Positions 1-9,400 of a DNA stretch of 64,000 nt are shown in pieces. The notes under the pieces were generated by a model. It ran no database searches. It saw only the letters and a list, made by a program, of their open reading frames with translations, and was not told where the DNA came from. The number at the start of each line of letters is the position of its first letter. The stretch's first letter is position 1. This DNA is from Saprospiraceae bacterium. Its GTDB lineage: Bacteria; Bacteroidota; Bacteroidia; Chitinophagales; Saprospiraceae. The translations under genes were made by a program, and so were the position numbers. Location of the stretch: NCBI GenBank assembly GCA_019694295.1, contig JAIBCG010000004.1, positions 27,999 through 91,998 of the forward strand. The letters are read 5' to 3'.

Positions 1-217
1 GGATGAATCAAGATGGAATAGTGCCATTATAGCTGACCGCCTGACTTGGGACTACCATACAACAGAGCTTAATGGTTTCGAATCGCGAATGGCAAAACTT
101 TATGGTATAAGGCAGATACCTATACTGCTATTGGTAGGGCCTGACCAACGTATGATAGGTTCAGCACAAACACCTGACTCAGTAAAAGAAATATTGACCG
201 AGAAAATCAAACAATAA
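1..217 (+). CDS. Redoxin/thioredoxin-fold protein, C-terminal fragment
   Basis: The reading frame is open from the window edge (first full codon at base 2) to TAA at 215-217, so only the last 71 residues are visible. They resemble the C-terminal half of a TlpA/AhpC-type thiol-disulfide protein: a segment W-N-S-A-I-I-A-D-R-L-T-W, then Y-G-I-R-Q-I-P, where the proline matches the cis-Pro of the thioredoxin fold, then a strand and a glycine turn (G-P-D-Q-R-M-I-G). The catalytic CxxC, if present, lies outside the window. It ends 25 bases before grpE on the same strand and could be co-transcribed with it. Substrate and location cannot be judged from this fragment. Confidence 0.7.
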   Translation, partial: DESRWNSAIIADRLTWDYHTTELNGFESRMAKLYGIRQIPILLLVGPDQRMIGSAQTPDSVKEILTEKIKQ

Positions 218-242
218 CTGACAAATTGACACAATAATTCAG

Positions 243-851
243 ATGGCAAGTAAATTGATACATAAATTGTTTAAAACAAGAAAGCAAGCAATGACACAGA
301 AGAATAATGAAGGTACAAACCTGCACGCAGATGATCAGGAAATGGTGGAGGTCAGAGAAGAAGAGCATAATATTGCTGAAGATGTTGAACAAGTAGAACA
401 TCCGGACCCCAATGAAAGTCTGAATGCACAGATAGCCGAGTTAAAGGACAAATACCTTAGGCTCGTAGCCGAATTTGACAATTTCAGAAAACGTACTGCA
501 AGAGAACGGATAGAGCTTGAGCAAGTGGCATCAAAAGAAGTGATGTTGGCACTATTACCGGTGCTGGACGATTTCGAAAGAGCAAGAAAGATAGCTGATG
601 AAGAAGCCAGTCCGGAGCCATTCTCAGAAGGTATCCGACTGGTATATAATAAGTTGACTCAAACTTTAAAAAGTAAAGGCTTGCAAGCTATGGAAACGGA
701 TGGAGCCAACTTCAATGAAGAGATGCACGAAGCCATTACTGAGCTTGACCTAGGAGGGGCCAATACAGGCAAAATTATAGATACCATCGAAAGAGGCTAT
801 ACACTTAATGAACAAATTATTAAATATGCAAAGGTTGTAGTAGGTAAATAG
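243..851 (+). CDS. grpE: GrpE nucleotide exchange factor
   Basis: GrpE releases ADP from DnaK and works with DnaJ in protein folding in the cytoplasm. The protein has 202 residues. An acidic, low-complexity N-terminus (about residues 17-60) precedes the long helix with the family pattern [13 protein letters not shown], then [11 protein letters not shown]. Near the end is the GrpE signature region (F-N-E-E-M-H-E-A-I). Length is normal. The ATG at 243 is taken as start; an in-frame ATG at 291 would remove a basic 16-residue extension and is also possible. dnaJ follows 41 bases downstream, the usual grpE-dnaJ arrangement. Confidence 0.95.
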   Translation: MASKLIHKLFKTRKQAMTQKNNEGTNLHADDQEMVEVREEEHNIAEDVEQVEHPDPNESLNAQIAELKDKYLRLVAEFDNFRKRTARERIELEQVASKEVMLALLPVLDDFERARKIADEEASPEPFSEGIRLVYNKLTQTLKSKGLQAMETDGANFNEEMHEAITELDLGGANTGKIIDTIERGYTLNEQIIKYAKVVVGK

Positions 852-892
852 TATGCCCCTTGGCAAATACTCCTGCAACAGACACAAATATT

Positions 893-2065
893 ATGGCAAA
901 AAGAGACTATTACGAAATACTCGGTGTAGATAAAAATGCTGATGCCGATACTATAAAAAAAGCATACCGCAAGGTGGCAATGCAGTATCACCCCGATCGA
1001 AATCCTGGAGATAAAGCGTCTGAAGAAAAATTTAAAGAAGCAGCAGAAGCTTACGATGTGCTCAATGACCCTGACAAAAAGGCAAGGTATGACAGATATG
1101 GTCATGCCGGTGTTGACCCAAATATGGGGGCAGGCGGGTTTCGTGGTGGCAATGGCGGAATGACAATGGATGATATTTTCCAGAATTTTGGAGACGTATT
1201 CGGAAGTGATAATCCGTTTGAAAGCTTTTTTGGAGGCGGATCATCAAGAGGAGGTCAACAAAAACAAGGGCAGCGTGGAAGCAATCTGAGGATTAAAGTA
1301 AAAATGACCCTGGAGGAAATAGCTAAGGGTGTCTCTAAAAAGATTAAAGTAAGAAAACAGGTAAAATGCACAAGCTGCAAAGGCTCCGGTGCAAAAGACG
1401 CTCAGAGTACCAGCACATGCTCTACTTGTCGGGGGTCGGGCTATGTCAGGCAAATAAAGAATACATTTCTGGGGCAGATGCAGACCACTACTACCTGTCC
1501 AACTTGTAGCGGAAGTGGACAGGTCATAACAGCACATTGTAATACCTGCAAAGGAGATGGCCGAATGTGGGAAGAAGAAACAATAGAGATTGACATACCG
1601 GCAGGCGTAGAAGACAACATGCAGCTGTCTTTGCGCAATAAAGGTAATGCCGGTCCGAAAGGCGGCCCGTCGGGTGATCTGCTCATACACATCGAAGAGG
1701 TAAAACATGAATATTTGACTCGTGACGGTATGAATCTGGCCTATGAACTGAACCTTAATTTTGCCGATGCTACCTTGGGTACGAGTGTTGAAGTACCTAC
1801 TATTAACGGTAAGGCTCGAGTAAAAATAGACCCGGGAACACAGGCCGGAAAAGTACTTCGCCTCAAAGGTAAAGGCCTGCCTTCGGTGCATAATGCATAT
1901 TCTACTGGCGACCAACTCATTTATGTCAATATATATACACCTAAAGATATTACAGCTGAAGAGCGCACTTTGCTTGAAAAGATGAGAAATATGCCTAACT
2001 TTCAGCCGAAAAGTGAAAAATCAGAGAAAGGCTTCTTTGAACGTATGAAGGATATCTTCAGTTAA
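893..2065 (+). CDS. dnaJ: Chaperone DnaJ
   Basis: DnaJ is the Hsp40 co-chaperone that delivers unfolded clients to DnaK and stimulates its ATPase. From the ATG at 893 the protein has 390 residues. It has a J-domain with HPD at residues 33-35, a Gly/Phe-rich linker (about 75-130), four CxxCxGxG zinc repeats ([32 protein letters not shown]; the last ends GDG) and the C-terminal substrate-binding domain. The frame is open upstream to a TTG at 860, but the ATG puts the conserved [11 protein letters not shown] at the N-terminus and is preferred. It sits between grpE and gldH, probably in one operon. Confidence 0.96.
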   Translation: MAKRDYYEILGVDKNADADTIKKAYRKVAMQYHPDRNPGDKASEEKFKEAAEAYDVLNDPDKKARYDRYGHAGVDPNMGAGGFRGGNGGMTMDDIFQNFGDVFGSDNPFESFFGGGSSRGGQQKQGQRGSNLRIKVKMTLEEIAKGVSKKIKVRKQVKCTSCKGSGAKDAQSTSTCSTCRGSGYVRQIKNTFLGQMQTTTTCPTCSGSGQVITAHCNTCKGDGRMWEEETIEIDIPAGVEDNMQLSLRNKGNAGPKGGPSGDLLIHIEEVKHEYLTRDGMNLAYELNLNFADATLGTSVEVPTINGKARVKIDPGTQAGKVLRLKGKGLPSVHNAYSTGDQLIYVNIYTPKDITAEERTLLEKMRNMPNFQPKSEKSEKGFFERMKDIFS

Positions 2066-2078
2066 ATCTCTAAATTAC

Positions 2079-2594
2079 TTGGTATTGAAAGTTAAAGTTA
2101 TCTTGTCGGTTGGTCTTGTCTTGCTTCTTGCCGGATGCGGCCCAGATTATATTTTTAAAGATTATCAAACCATAGATTCCAAAGGTTGGGATTATAATAA
2201 ACGCATTGATTTTCAATTCGAAATCAATGATACTTCAAAGGTGTATAATCTCATTCTTGATGTGATGCATGCAGATACTTTTGCTTCTGAAAATGCATAC
2301 GTTAAGGTTTATACTACTTTCCCCGATGGCAAAAAGACCGAACAACAACTCTCTCTGGAACTAGCCTCCAAAACTGGAAACTGGTTCGGCAAATGTTCGT
2401 CGGGTAGCTGCAATCTGCTGATAGGTCTCCAAGAAAATGTCGTTTTCGCTCAGTCGGGTACTTATAAATTCAGCCTCGAACAATTCGGGCGTAGCAACCC
2501 ATTGACCGGATTGTCAAAAATAGGGCTCATCATTGAAAACACCGGACAACTAAGGTCAAAACTCAATTCAGGCAACGACAAAACCAAAAAATGA
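2079..2594 (+). CDS. gldH: GldH-family gliding motility lipoprotein
   Basis: This 171-residue protein starts at a TTG 13 bases after dnaJ. It begins with a hydrophobic signal peptide and lipobox (L-L-A-G-C at about residues 16-20), so it should be an envelope lipoprotein. The body matches the GldH pattern as I know it: a strand-rich domain with Y-N-L-I-L-D-V, a T-T-F-P-D-G motif, G-N-W-F-G-K, then G-T-Y-K-F-S-L-E-Q and a closing G-L-I-I-E. GldH is needed for gliding in Flavobacterium, but its molecular role is not settled. Linkage to grpE-dnaJ suggests shared transcription. The call rests on remembered family motifs. Confidence 0.8.
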   Translation: MVLKVKVILSVGLVLLLAGCGPDYIFKDYQTIDSKGWDYNKRIDFQFEINDTSKVYNLILDVMHADTFASENAYVKVYTTFPDGKKTEQQLSLELASKTGNWFGKCSSGSCNLLIGLQENVVFAQSGTYKFSLEQFGRSNPLTGLSKIGLIIENTGQLRSKLNSGNDKTKK

Positions 2595-2626
2595 TTTAAC
2601 CATTATAGTCGGCTTGACTTGCTGGT

Positions 2627-3361
2627 TCAGATTTCTGATATTTTTCTGATTACTTTGTAGATTCTGGTAAACTCATTCACTTCTTCTTCAAATGGGTCGT
2701 GTTCAAAATGATTGGCTGATATGAGCTTCAAATGTGTGACCCTGCCGGATGAATCAGTCATTTTTTTAATGTATTTTACCCAAAGAGAACCATTGGCTTT
2801 TATGGCGTAGATTTCATTTTCCTTAATATTGTTTATCGAATTTACTTCACGACACACAACAATATCGCCATTCTGAATCACTGGCTCCATGCTGTTTCCT
2901 TTTATTGGGAATGCTACAAGGCCTGTACCTGACACACCCGGAATGGAAAAGCTATCGAATTCTTCACGCTCGAAGCTGCCCTGCCCAAGTGTAGAACCTG
3001 CGAATGCTTCAACAGTAGTATAAAGTATGTTGGCCTTGGTACCGGCATCAGGCAAATGCAGCCCTGGGGTGGTAAGCTCTATGCCAAAAGGTGCGCCCTT
3101 TCCTTCAAGCAAATACTTTTCATTAATACCGTATTCCTGACAGATGAGCCTGGCATGGTGATAGTCGATAACGCGTTTATCATCAGGATTCAGAAATGCC
3201 CTAACGATGTGGCCATATCCCTTATTGCCAAGAATGCGCTCAGCAAAATCCTTCATTCCCTTACCATCGCGGTCATTTTTCTTTATCACACCACGCTCTT
3301 CAAGGAGCGTAAAAACTTTGATGAATCGCTCATTAAGCAGGATACGGTCAGGCGTTATCAT
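2627..3361 (-). CDS. XRE/S24 LexA-like repressor-protease
   Basis: A 244-residue protein with an N-terminal DNA-binding-type region (about 1-95, helix-rich, containing the conserved stretch around K-D-F-A-E-R-I-L-G-N-K) and a C-terminal peptidase S24 domain. The Ser-Lys dyad is visible as G-N-S-M-E-P (Ser157) and L-W-V-K-Y-I-K (Lys196), so self-cleavage or LexA-like switching is possible. Family members in Bacteroidota are single-copy transcription regulators of uncertain target. The frame extends to a TTG at 3379, but a -7 promoter element at 3397-3404 makes the ATG at 3361 the better start. It converges on gldH and is divergent from parA. Confidence 0.82.
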   Translation of the reverse strand: MITPDRILLNERFIKVFTLLEERGVIKKNDRDGKGMKDFAERILGNKGYGHIVRAFLNPDDKRVIDYHHARLICQEYGINEKYLLEGKGAPFGIELTTPGLHLPDAGTKANILYTTVEAFAGSTLGQGSFEREEFDSFSIPGVSGTGLVAFPIKGNSMEPVIQNGDIVVCREVNSINNIKENEIYAIKANGSLWVKYIKKMTDSSGRVTHLKLISANHFEHDPFEEEVNEFTRIYKVIRKISEI

Positions 3362-3396
3362 AATCTTATTTATAAACAATTATTTGAATAATGTTG

Positions 3397-3404
3397 CAAA
3401 TATA
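3397..3404 (-). promoter_or_regulatory. Promoter -7 element for the S24 regulator
   Basis: On the minus strand this reads TATATTTG, an exact match to the Bacteroidota -7 consensus TAnnTTTG. It lies 36-43 bases upstream of the ATG at 3361. I do not see a TTG at the usual distance upstream, so only the -7 half is supported. Confidence 0.4.
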
Positions 3405-3540
3405 AAACAATTTATTGATTATTGTAGTATTTTCGTATCTTAAAAAAATGTTGAACCCATATTATTTTGAAAATCAAGATTATAGCTTTTAAAATTTATT
3501 TAAATTGAATTTAAAATTTTTTATTCAGCTCCATTTTTTG

Positions 3541-3548
3541 TAATTTTG
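3541..3548 (+). promoter_or_regulatory. Possible -7 element for the parA operon
   Basis: TAATTTTG matches TAnnTTTG and lies 60 bases before the parA start in a very AT-rich divergent spacer (3405-3607). No clear TTG at the expected -33 position was found. Confidence 0.35.
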
Positions 3549-3607
3549 TGTTGAGTAAAACCATGATTTATATTTAAACAAACAGGAACAACCAGAAATT
3601 TTTAACT

Positions 3608-4387
3608 ATGGCAATTGTAATCTCATTATTAAACCACAAAGGTGGCGTAGGTAAAACGACTTCAGCCATCAATATAGGAGCCGGACTTGTAGAACAGGGC
3701 AAGAAAGTACTACTCGTTGACCTTGATCCACAGGCTAATCTTACGCTTTCATTAGGCATTCCACGCCAGAAAAACTCTATTTATGAATCAATTAGAGGTG
3801 AATCGGAGCTTGATCCTTATCATGTTAAGGAAAACTTAGATGTCATCACCTCATCACTTGACCTGTCAGGTGCCGAAATGGAGCTGATCAATGAAGCCGG
3901 GCGCGAATATATATTGCGTGAGCTTTTTGTGCCTGTAGCCGAGGAATACGACTACATCATCATTGATTGTCCGCCGTCACTTGGTTTGCTTACATTGAAT
4001 GCCCTCACGAGCAGCCAGTATGTTCTGATTCCGCTTCAGACCGAATTCCTTGCTATGCAGGGGCTTGCAAAAATTAAACAAATCATTGATAAAGTGAAGT
4101 TTAGACTCAACAAAGAGCTTGAGTTGGGTGGTGTAATAGCTACTATGTACGATTCAAGAAAAGTACTGAACCGTGATGTAGTGGATACCATCATTAAACA
4201 CTTTGGTGAAAAAGTGTTTAAAACTATGATTAGAGATAATGTTGCACTTGCCGAAGCGCCTGCTCAGCGCAAAGATATATTTGCATACAGCCCAAGAAGT
4301 ATAGGAGCAGAAGATTACCTTAACCTTAGTAAAGAAATCATCCAACGTACCGGTGCTGAAGTACTGGCAGGTGTTGAATCAAAATAA
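3608..4387 (+). CDS. parA: ParA-family partition ATPase
   Basis: ParA/Soj ATPases bind DNA as ATP dimers and move or position chromosomes, plasmids or protein complexes. The 259-residue protein has the deviant Walker A motif K-G-G-V-G-K-T-T at residues 11-18, the A' motif L-V-D-L-D-P-Q-A-N and Walker B I-I-I-D-C-P-P-S. Length is typical for chromosomal Soj. Instead of a classical ParB, the next gene (18 bases downstream) encodes a small ribbon-helix-helix protein. Nothing around it looks like plasmid or phage. The cargo positioned by this ATPase is unknown; the orphan setting could mean a role other than chromosome segregation. Confidence 0.9.
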   Translation: MAIVISLLNHKGGVGKTTSAINIGAGLVEQGKKVLLVDLDPQANLTLSLGIPRQKNSIYESIRGESELDPYHVKENLDVITSSLDLSGAEMELINEAGREYILRELFVPVAEEYDYIIIDCPPSLGLLTLNALTSSQYVLIPLQTEFLAMQGLAKIKQIIDKVKFRLNKELELGGVIATMYDSRKVLNRDVVDTIIKHFGEKVFKTMIRDNVALAEAPAQRKDIFAYSPRSIGAEDYLNLSKEIIQRTGAEVLAGVESK

Positions 4388-4405
4388 TCCTTTGAAAGTT
4401 TAGCC

Positions 4406-4912
4406 GTGAAAAAAACAATTAGAAATAAAGAGCCTTTGGCAATAGGTAATGATCTTGAATGGACAGAGACAAGTGAAGATTTGGCAGTAACCACTACAGT
4501 CGCTTTACCAAAGAAAGCCGGTAAAAAATTCTTCAATGATCTGGATGCTTTTTTTGAATCTGCTATAGATGATTTGTGGAAGGAACCAGTAGAAGAACGG
4601 CTCGAAACAAACCAAAATAAAGAAGAACCAGTAAAGCAAGATAGAAAAGGCAACAAGAAATCATTCTTCAGTGGGCTTGATGCTTTGTTTTCAAATACAG
4701 CCATGCCGACCACTGTGTCAACTGAAGAAGACCTTAGAGCATTCGACGAAGAAACCCTAAAAAGGGTAACATTCCTCTTTAAAAAGGATAAGCTCGATGC
4801 ACTTAAGAATATGGCTAAGAAAGAAAAACTATATCTGCGTGATATCATCTCCAGGGTGCTTGACCAATACATCGAAGAAAAGGGAATTTCAGCCAGCAAG
4901 AACCAAAAGTAA
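4406..4912 (+). CDS. Ribbon-helix-helix protein, putative ParA partner
   Basis: A 168-residue hydrophilic protein with a GTG start. The C-terminal part (about 119-158) has the shape of a ribbon-helix-helix DNA-binding domain: a strand R-V-T-F-L-F followed by two helices ending R-D-I-I-S-R-V-L-D-Q-Y. The N-terminal two-thirds look disordered and contain two copies of a short motif: K-K-F-F-N-D-L-D-A-F-F at 40-50 and K-K-S-F-F-S-G-L-D-A-L-F at 84-95. Plasmid RHH partners of ParA stimulate the ATPase through flexible N-terminal segments, so the repeats may do that here; this is inference. It is co-transcribed with parA (gap 18 bases) and a gamma-carbonic anhydrase (gap 3 bases). Confidence 0.65.
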   Translation: MKKTIRNKEPLAIGNDLEWTETSEDLAVTTTVALPKKAGKKFFNDLDAFFESAIDDLWKEPVEERLETNQNKEEPVKQDRKGNKKSFFSGLDALFSNTAMPTTVSTEEDLRAFDEETLKRVTFLFKKDKLDALKNMAKKEKLYLRDIISRVLDQYIEEKGISASKNQK

Positions 4913-4915
4913 CAA

Positions 4916-5428
4916 ATGGCATTTATCCTCCCTGTCAAAGGTATCTATCCTGAATTCGGCAAAAATTGTTTCATAGCTCCGAATGCTACTATCGTCGGCG
5001 ATGTCATCATGGGCGACGACTGCTCGGTGTGGTTCAATGCTGTTGTGCGGGGTGATGTCAATAGCATCAAATTTGGTAATAAGGTTAATATTCAGGATGG
5101 TGCAGTTATACATTGCACATACCAGAAGACCATCACTACATTGGGTGACAATGTCTCAGTAGGTCATAATGCCATCGTTCATGGCTGCCAAGTGGGCAAT
5201 AATGTATTGATAGGTATGGGCGCTATCGTTATGGATGATGCAGTCATTGAAGATAATGTACTCATAGCAGCAGGAGCAGTCGTACTCGAAAAAGCTCATC
5301 TTAAATCAGGAATGATATATGCAGGTGTACCTGCCAAACCCGTAAAGGAATTGACAGTCGAACAGTTTGGACACTATGTAGAGCGCATTGCTAACAACTA
5401 TACCATGTACGCCGACTGGTTTAGGTAG
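4916..5428 (+). CDS. Gamma-class carbonic anhydrase family protein
   Basis: A 170-residue left-handed beta-helix protein with hexapeptide repeats throughout, ending in the usual C-terminal helix. Three histidines in the family positions (His66, His84, His89; H-C-T-Y and V-G-H-N-A-I-V-H-G) could bind the catalytic metal of a gamma-carbonic anhydrase. Members of this YrdA/PaaY group often have weak or untested CO2 hydration activity. It follows the RHH gene by 3 bases, so it is translated from the parA transcript, a partnership I cannot explain functionally. It converges on the cyanophycinase gene. Confidence 0.85.
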   Translation: MAFILPVKGIYPEFGKNCFIAPNATIVGDVIMGDDCSVWFNAVVRGDVNSIKFGNKVNIQDGAVIHCTYQKTITTLGDNVSVGHNAIVHGCQVGNNVLIGMGAIVMDDAVIEDNVLIAAGAVVLEKAHLKSGMIYAGVPAKPVKELTVEQFGHYVERIANNYTMYADWFR

Positions 5429-5455
5429 CTAAGTTTTTTCTGTACATAATGGGCT

Positions 5456-6343
5456 TTACTGCCAGTCTGCTTCCTGTTCATAAGCCTGGTCGGCAGTAAG
5501 TATCTTCAGGTGTCTTGTGCCTAGATAGAAGGTGTCGGTGTTAGCCATTACGTGTACGATCATATTTCCAATAGATATCGGTGTCCCCTCATCTAAGTCA
5601 GGTACTTTGTTGTGGCTGAGATGCTCACCGTCAAAGACAAGAACCATTCCCGAGCCAATGGTGGTACAGATGTTGCCTTCTTTGATAATGACACCAGTAT
5701 CTTCGCCCAGGCCTATGCCCAGCAATTTTGGAAATTTGGCAACAGCCTCCGTAAGCCTGCCAAACCGGCCTCTGTTAATAAAATGAGAATCAACTATTAC
5801 CTCTTCAAGGAAGCCAAAGCCTTGCATCATGCTTACATTGCCTTTAAGCATAGCCGTAGTACTCGACCCGCCACTTATCATTTCTTTAGACATTGCCATA
5901 GCGCCCGCACTCGTACCTGCTATAATAAAATCATCTTCCTGATAGCGTTGTTTAAGTATTTTATGTATTTCAGACCCGCCAATAATGTGCACCAGCCTGC
6001 GTTGGTCACCACCAGATAACATGACAACATCACTCTTTTTTATTAAGTTAATATTGTCTGCTTTTTTTACATCAAACTTATTGCGGATGTCCAGAATATT
6101 TACGTTTTTACAACCAAGTTTGCCAAATGCTGTAAGATAATTCTTGGCTACCTGTTGCGGAATGCTCGATGCCGTTGTTACGACAGAAATGTTGGCATCT
6201 TTTCCACCGGCTTCTTTTACAATACGGCTTAGAATGCCATCTTCAATAAAATCAAGTGAATATTGCTCCGATTGTTCTATGCCTTTGTCTTCATTTCCGC
6301 CTACTGCTATCAAGGTTCCTTTTGGTGGATGTGGTTTTGCCAT
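5456..6343 (-). CDS. cphB: Cyanophycinase (peptidase S51)
   Basis: Cyanophycinase cuts the storage polymer multi-L-arginyl-poly-L-aspartate into beta-Asp-Arg dipeptides. The 295-residue protein has the S51 nucleophile elbow G-T-S-A-G-A-M-A with Ser145, an early G-G-N-E-D-K-G glycine-rich segment and the D-V-V-M-L-S-G-G-D-Q-R-R stretch before the active site. Length is normal and no signal peptide is seen, so it should act in the cytoplasm. No cyanophycin synthetase lies in the window. It could instead handle imported dipeptides or related peptides. A fair promoter precedes it. Confidence 0.88.
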   Translation of the reverse strand: MAKPHPPKGTLIAVGGNEDKGIEQSEQYSLDFIEDGILSRIVKEAGGKDANISVVTTASSIPQQVAKNYLTAFGKLGCKNVNILDIRNKFDVKKADNINLIKKSDVVMLSGGDQRRLVHIIGGSEIHKILKQRYQEDDFIIAGTSAGAMAMSKEMISGGSSTTAMLKGNVSMMQGFGFLEEVIVDSHFINRGRFGRLTEAVAKFPKLLGIGLGEDTGVIIKEGNICTTIGSGMVLVFDGEHLSHNKVPDLDEGTPISIGNMIVHVMANTDTFYLGTRHLKILTADQAYEQEADWQ

Positions 6344-6369
6344 CTTAGATTATGTCTTTTTTTGAATCG

Positions 6370-6401
6370 CAAAGTTAAATTTTTCTGCTCAATAATAGCA
6401 A
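6370..6401 (-). promoter_or_regulatory. Promoter for the cyanophycinase gene
   Basis: On the minus strand the -7 box TAACTTTG (6370-6377) matches TAnnTTTG, and a TTG (6399-6401) lies 21 bases upstream. The start codon follows 27 bases after the -7 box. Confidence 0.5.
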
Positions 6402-6441
6402 CAGCATGTTGGATCAAATGAAATTATATAATAAACATTGG

Positions 6442-9400
6442 TCAGAAATCTGTACCAAATGCAAGATACAATACTGGTTTGCCTATGATCCTAGATTCAA
6501 TACCATATCCATAATCAGCCCTTATAAAATACCCAAGAAGGGAAGTGCGCACACCGAAACCGACTCCCGCCACAAGTGGGTCTCTGTAATAATTTACCTT
6601 TACTTTAACTGTCGGTGGATTTTCGAGGTAAATAGTGTTGATCGGACTGTCTTTGCTGAATGGCGAAAAACCGTCCCAAGCCATTCCTGCATCAAAGAAT
6701 CCAACAACCTGAAAATTTCTTATGATGGACGACCGGATTTTTTCTGAAAAATACCTGAATACAGGAATCCTGAGTTCGGCACTCATTAACCCGTAGCTAC
6801 TACCATTGCGGATGTTGTACGTGAATCCTCTAAGGCCGGGCACTATTGCCTGATAGGCAATGTTATCACCTGTGGGCAAAGGAATATTTGGGTTAAAACT
6901 AGGTACGAGCCAGTTGTCAACGCCTCCGAGTATGTTCAGCATCTTTTCCGTACCAAAGGAAATTTCTCCGGCAAATCTTACGGCAATGACGCTTTTTTTC
7001 AGGATAGGCTCATAATGTCTGAAGTCAAGTCCAATTATTCCCATAAAGCCATTCTTAAGATTGAATGCCAAAGGGTCTTCAAACTGTATCTGTAAGCCTT
7101 TAATAGCTTCGGTATATGCTTTGTACCTTGTACCGTTCAAGAGATTGATGCCCGTGGACAATGTGTTGTCGAATACGTATTCTATTCTTTGGGAAATACG
7201 TTGTTCGGTATAATTTCTTGTATTGAGCGAATTCTTTTCTGTTGCTTTCCAATGCATTTTATCATTTCTGAATGTGGTTCTAAACCTGATACTTCTGAAT
7301 AAATCAAACGGATACCTGAATTCGGCCTGAACCAGATTGGTAATCACCTTAGTCCGGAATTGTGGAAATCCGGCAAAATTGCCCGGTAGCTGAAACTGTA
7401 GTGCTTTAGGTAGATTTTTAAAATAATTGTTGTCAATGAGTGTTGGGTCAATGATGCTTTGCTGCCCGGAATAATAATAGGAATATGCTTTGTCCCAGCG
7501 GAATTTTCTGTCGTGGAATGTCATAAAATATTCGCCTCCTCTAAAACTTGTAGGGAACCTGGCACCTACATCAAACACATAGTCTTCAAGCACATCCTTA
7601 AAGTTGGTTGTAAGCAATATGCCTAAAGGTATGTATGAAAAATTATCGGCGGTACCGCTGGCGTTCAACTTACGCCCGATATAATTGTCAAGTCCTCCAA
7701 ACAATGGCGAATTGTCAAGTCGGGTGGTGATATAGTCTGTTTTGAAGGCGAGCCTGTACGGTACTATCCTTGCATTTTTGACCACGAACTTTTTATTGCT
7801 CTCTACACTTATTTCAGACTTTTCTTCAATGAATGGTTCAGTGGGCTTTTCGAATTTTATAACAGTTTCATCATCTTCAAACTCCGACTGGAAGTACGAT
7901 ATCTTTTTTTGGGAACTGGTGTCAGCTTTAGTCTTTACAGGTACAACTCTGACGGCTGAGACGGTGTCAGGTTTGGCAGAAGGTATAGGCACTCCGGGAG
8001 CCTTGGTCAGATGCTGGCTTATATACCATTGTTTGATCCAGTCTTCGTGGTAAGAAGTGTTGGCAGGAAGCAAGATTCCTTTTTTTGGGCTTTTGTCGAA
8101 GGCGGCTTTTATTTTCTGATTCTCCCGAAAAAACACCATTTCAGATTTACCGCTGTACCTTATGGGCACTACACTTTGAGTATAGTCTGATGCCCATGCT
8201 GAGGAGGCTTTTATTTCTTTAAATGGCTCAAATGTTATGGTATCTATTGCTTGCCGGTTCAATTGCGGAATCAGGCTGTCGATTGATACTGTTATCTTTG
8301 TTCCGTCTTTGAAATATATCGATTGTACGGTATCGCTTACTATTTCTTCCAGATAACCGGTTTTTCTGTTCCAATTACCGTTTTCTTCTGTCAAATAAGT
8401 AAAATGTGTTGAATCTATCCATTGCGGATTTGCCTTATTGTACTGTGGGTTGTCGGTAAGTTTGATAATAAGCGGATTCGGATTGTCAATTTCAATAAAA
8501 TAGAGATCGGGCTTCTGCAATGGCATAATGGAATCGGGTCGATTGCTTAAATTTGTAGCAGTAGGTCGGTTTGATAGAAATATTACACCTTTCCTGCCCA
8601 TAAATTGAGCGAAGCGTGCATCAAGGTCGTCATAATAATCATTGGTTAGCCTGACTGTTTGCTTGGTGGATAAATAATAAACGAATATATCCGATACTCC
8701 TCCTACTGTAGCTGAAAACACAAGTCTGCCCTTGTCTAATAGATCAGCAGAATGTATCCTTTCGTAGTAAGGGGCAATTTTATCCCAGGTCCATTTACCG
8801 GTTTTTGTATTGTATTGGCCAATGAGTTGCTTGTCTCTGTGTTCTCTTATGCAAATCAGCTCATTGCCATCAGCTGACCACACTATATGCGGATATTCTT
8901 TATCTGCCAGCTGAAACAGATTTCGAAATCCCTTTTTGAGTATCAATTTCCTTTTTCCTGTATCTGCTTGTTGTAGATATATTCTTTCTTTTCCGTTCTG
9001 ATTGGTTACAAAAGCCAGTGTTCCGGTGAATGGTTTTTTTGCCATTATGGTCAAGGTTTCATCCTTTCTTGTTGGCAATTTTACAAGTAACAGCGAATCG
9101 GGCTTTGCATTCCGAAAATCCTTTCTGTACCTTTCGTGGAAGAAATTGAGCATATTTTCTCCGGTTATTTTCCGGTCATGCCCAAGTACGTATATAAAGC
9201 CCGCATCTACCGAACGATTGATGCGTACCAGGTAAAGCAGGTTGGCAACTGAAGTTTGACCATATTCTTTTGACACATAATACCAAAAAGCATGACCAGC
9301 AAGTTGCGGATTGGTACGAATGAGCTGTTCGAATGTCTTTATGTGGCTTTTGGTGAGTAGGTCGCGAAGTTCGTTGTCAAGATTTACTGACCATTCTTCG

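Noticed and set aside
1244..1915. Long minus-strand reading frame opposite dnaJ, and similar ones opposite the 4406 gene, carB and the adhesins
   Set aside because: They are antisense to strongly recognised genes and encode no family-like sequence, so they are shadows.
2627..4912. S24 repressor next to parA and an RHH gene, suggesting a plasmid or prophage remnant
   Set aside because: No integrase, transposase, replication or structural phage genes adjoin; flanks are chaperone and metabolic genes, and base use looks like the rest of the window.
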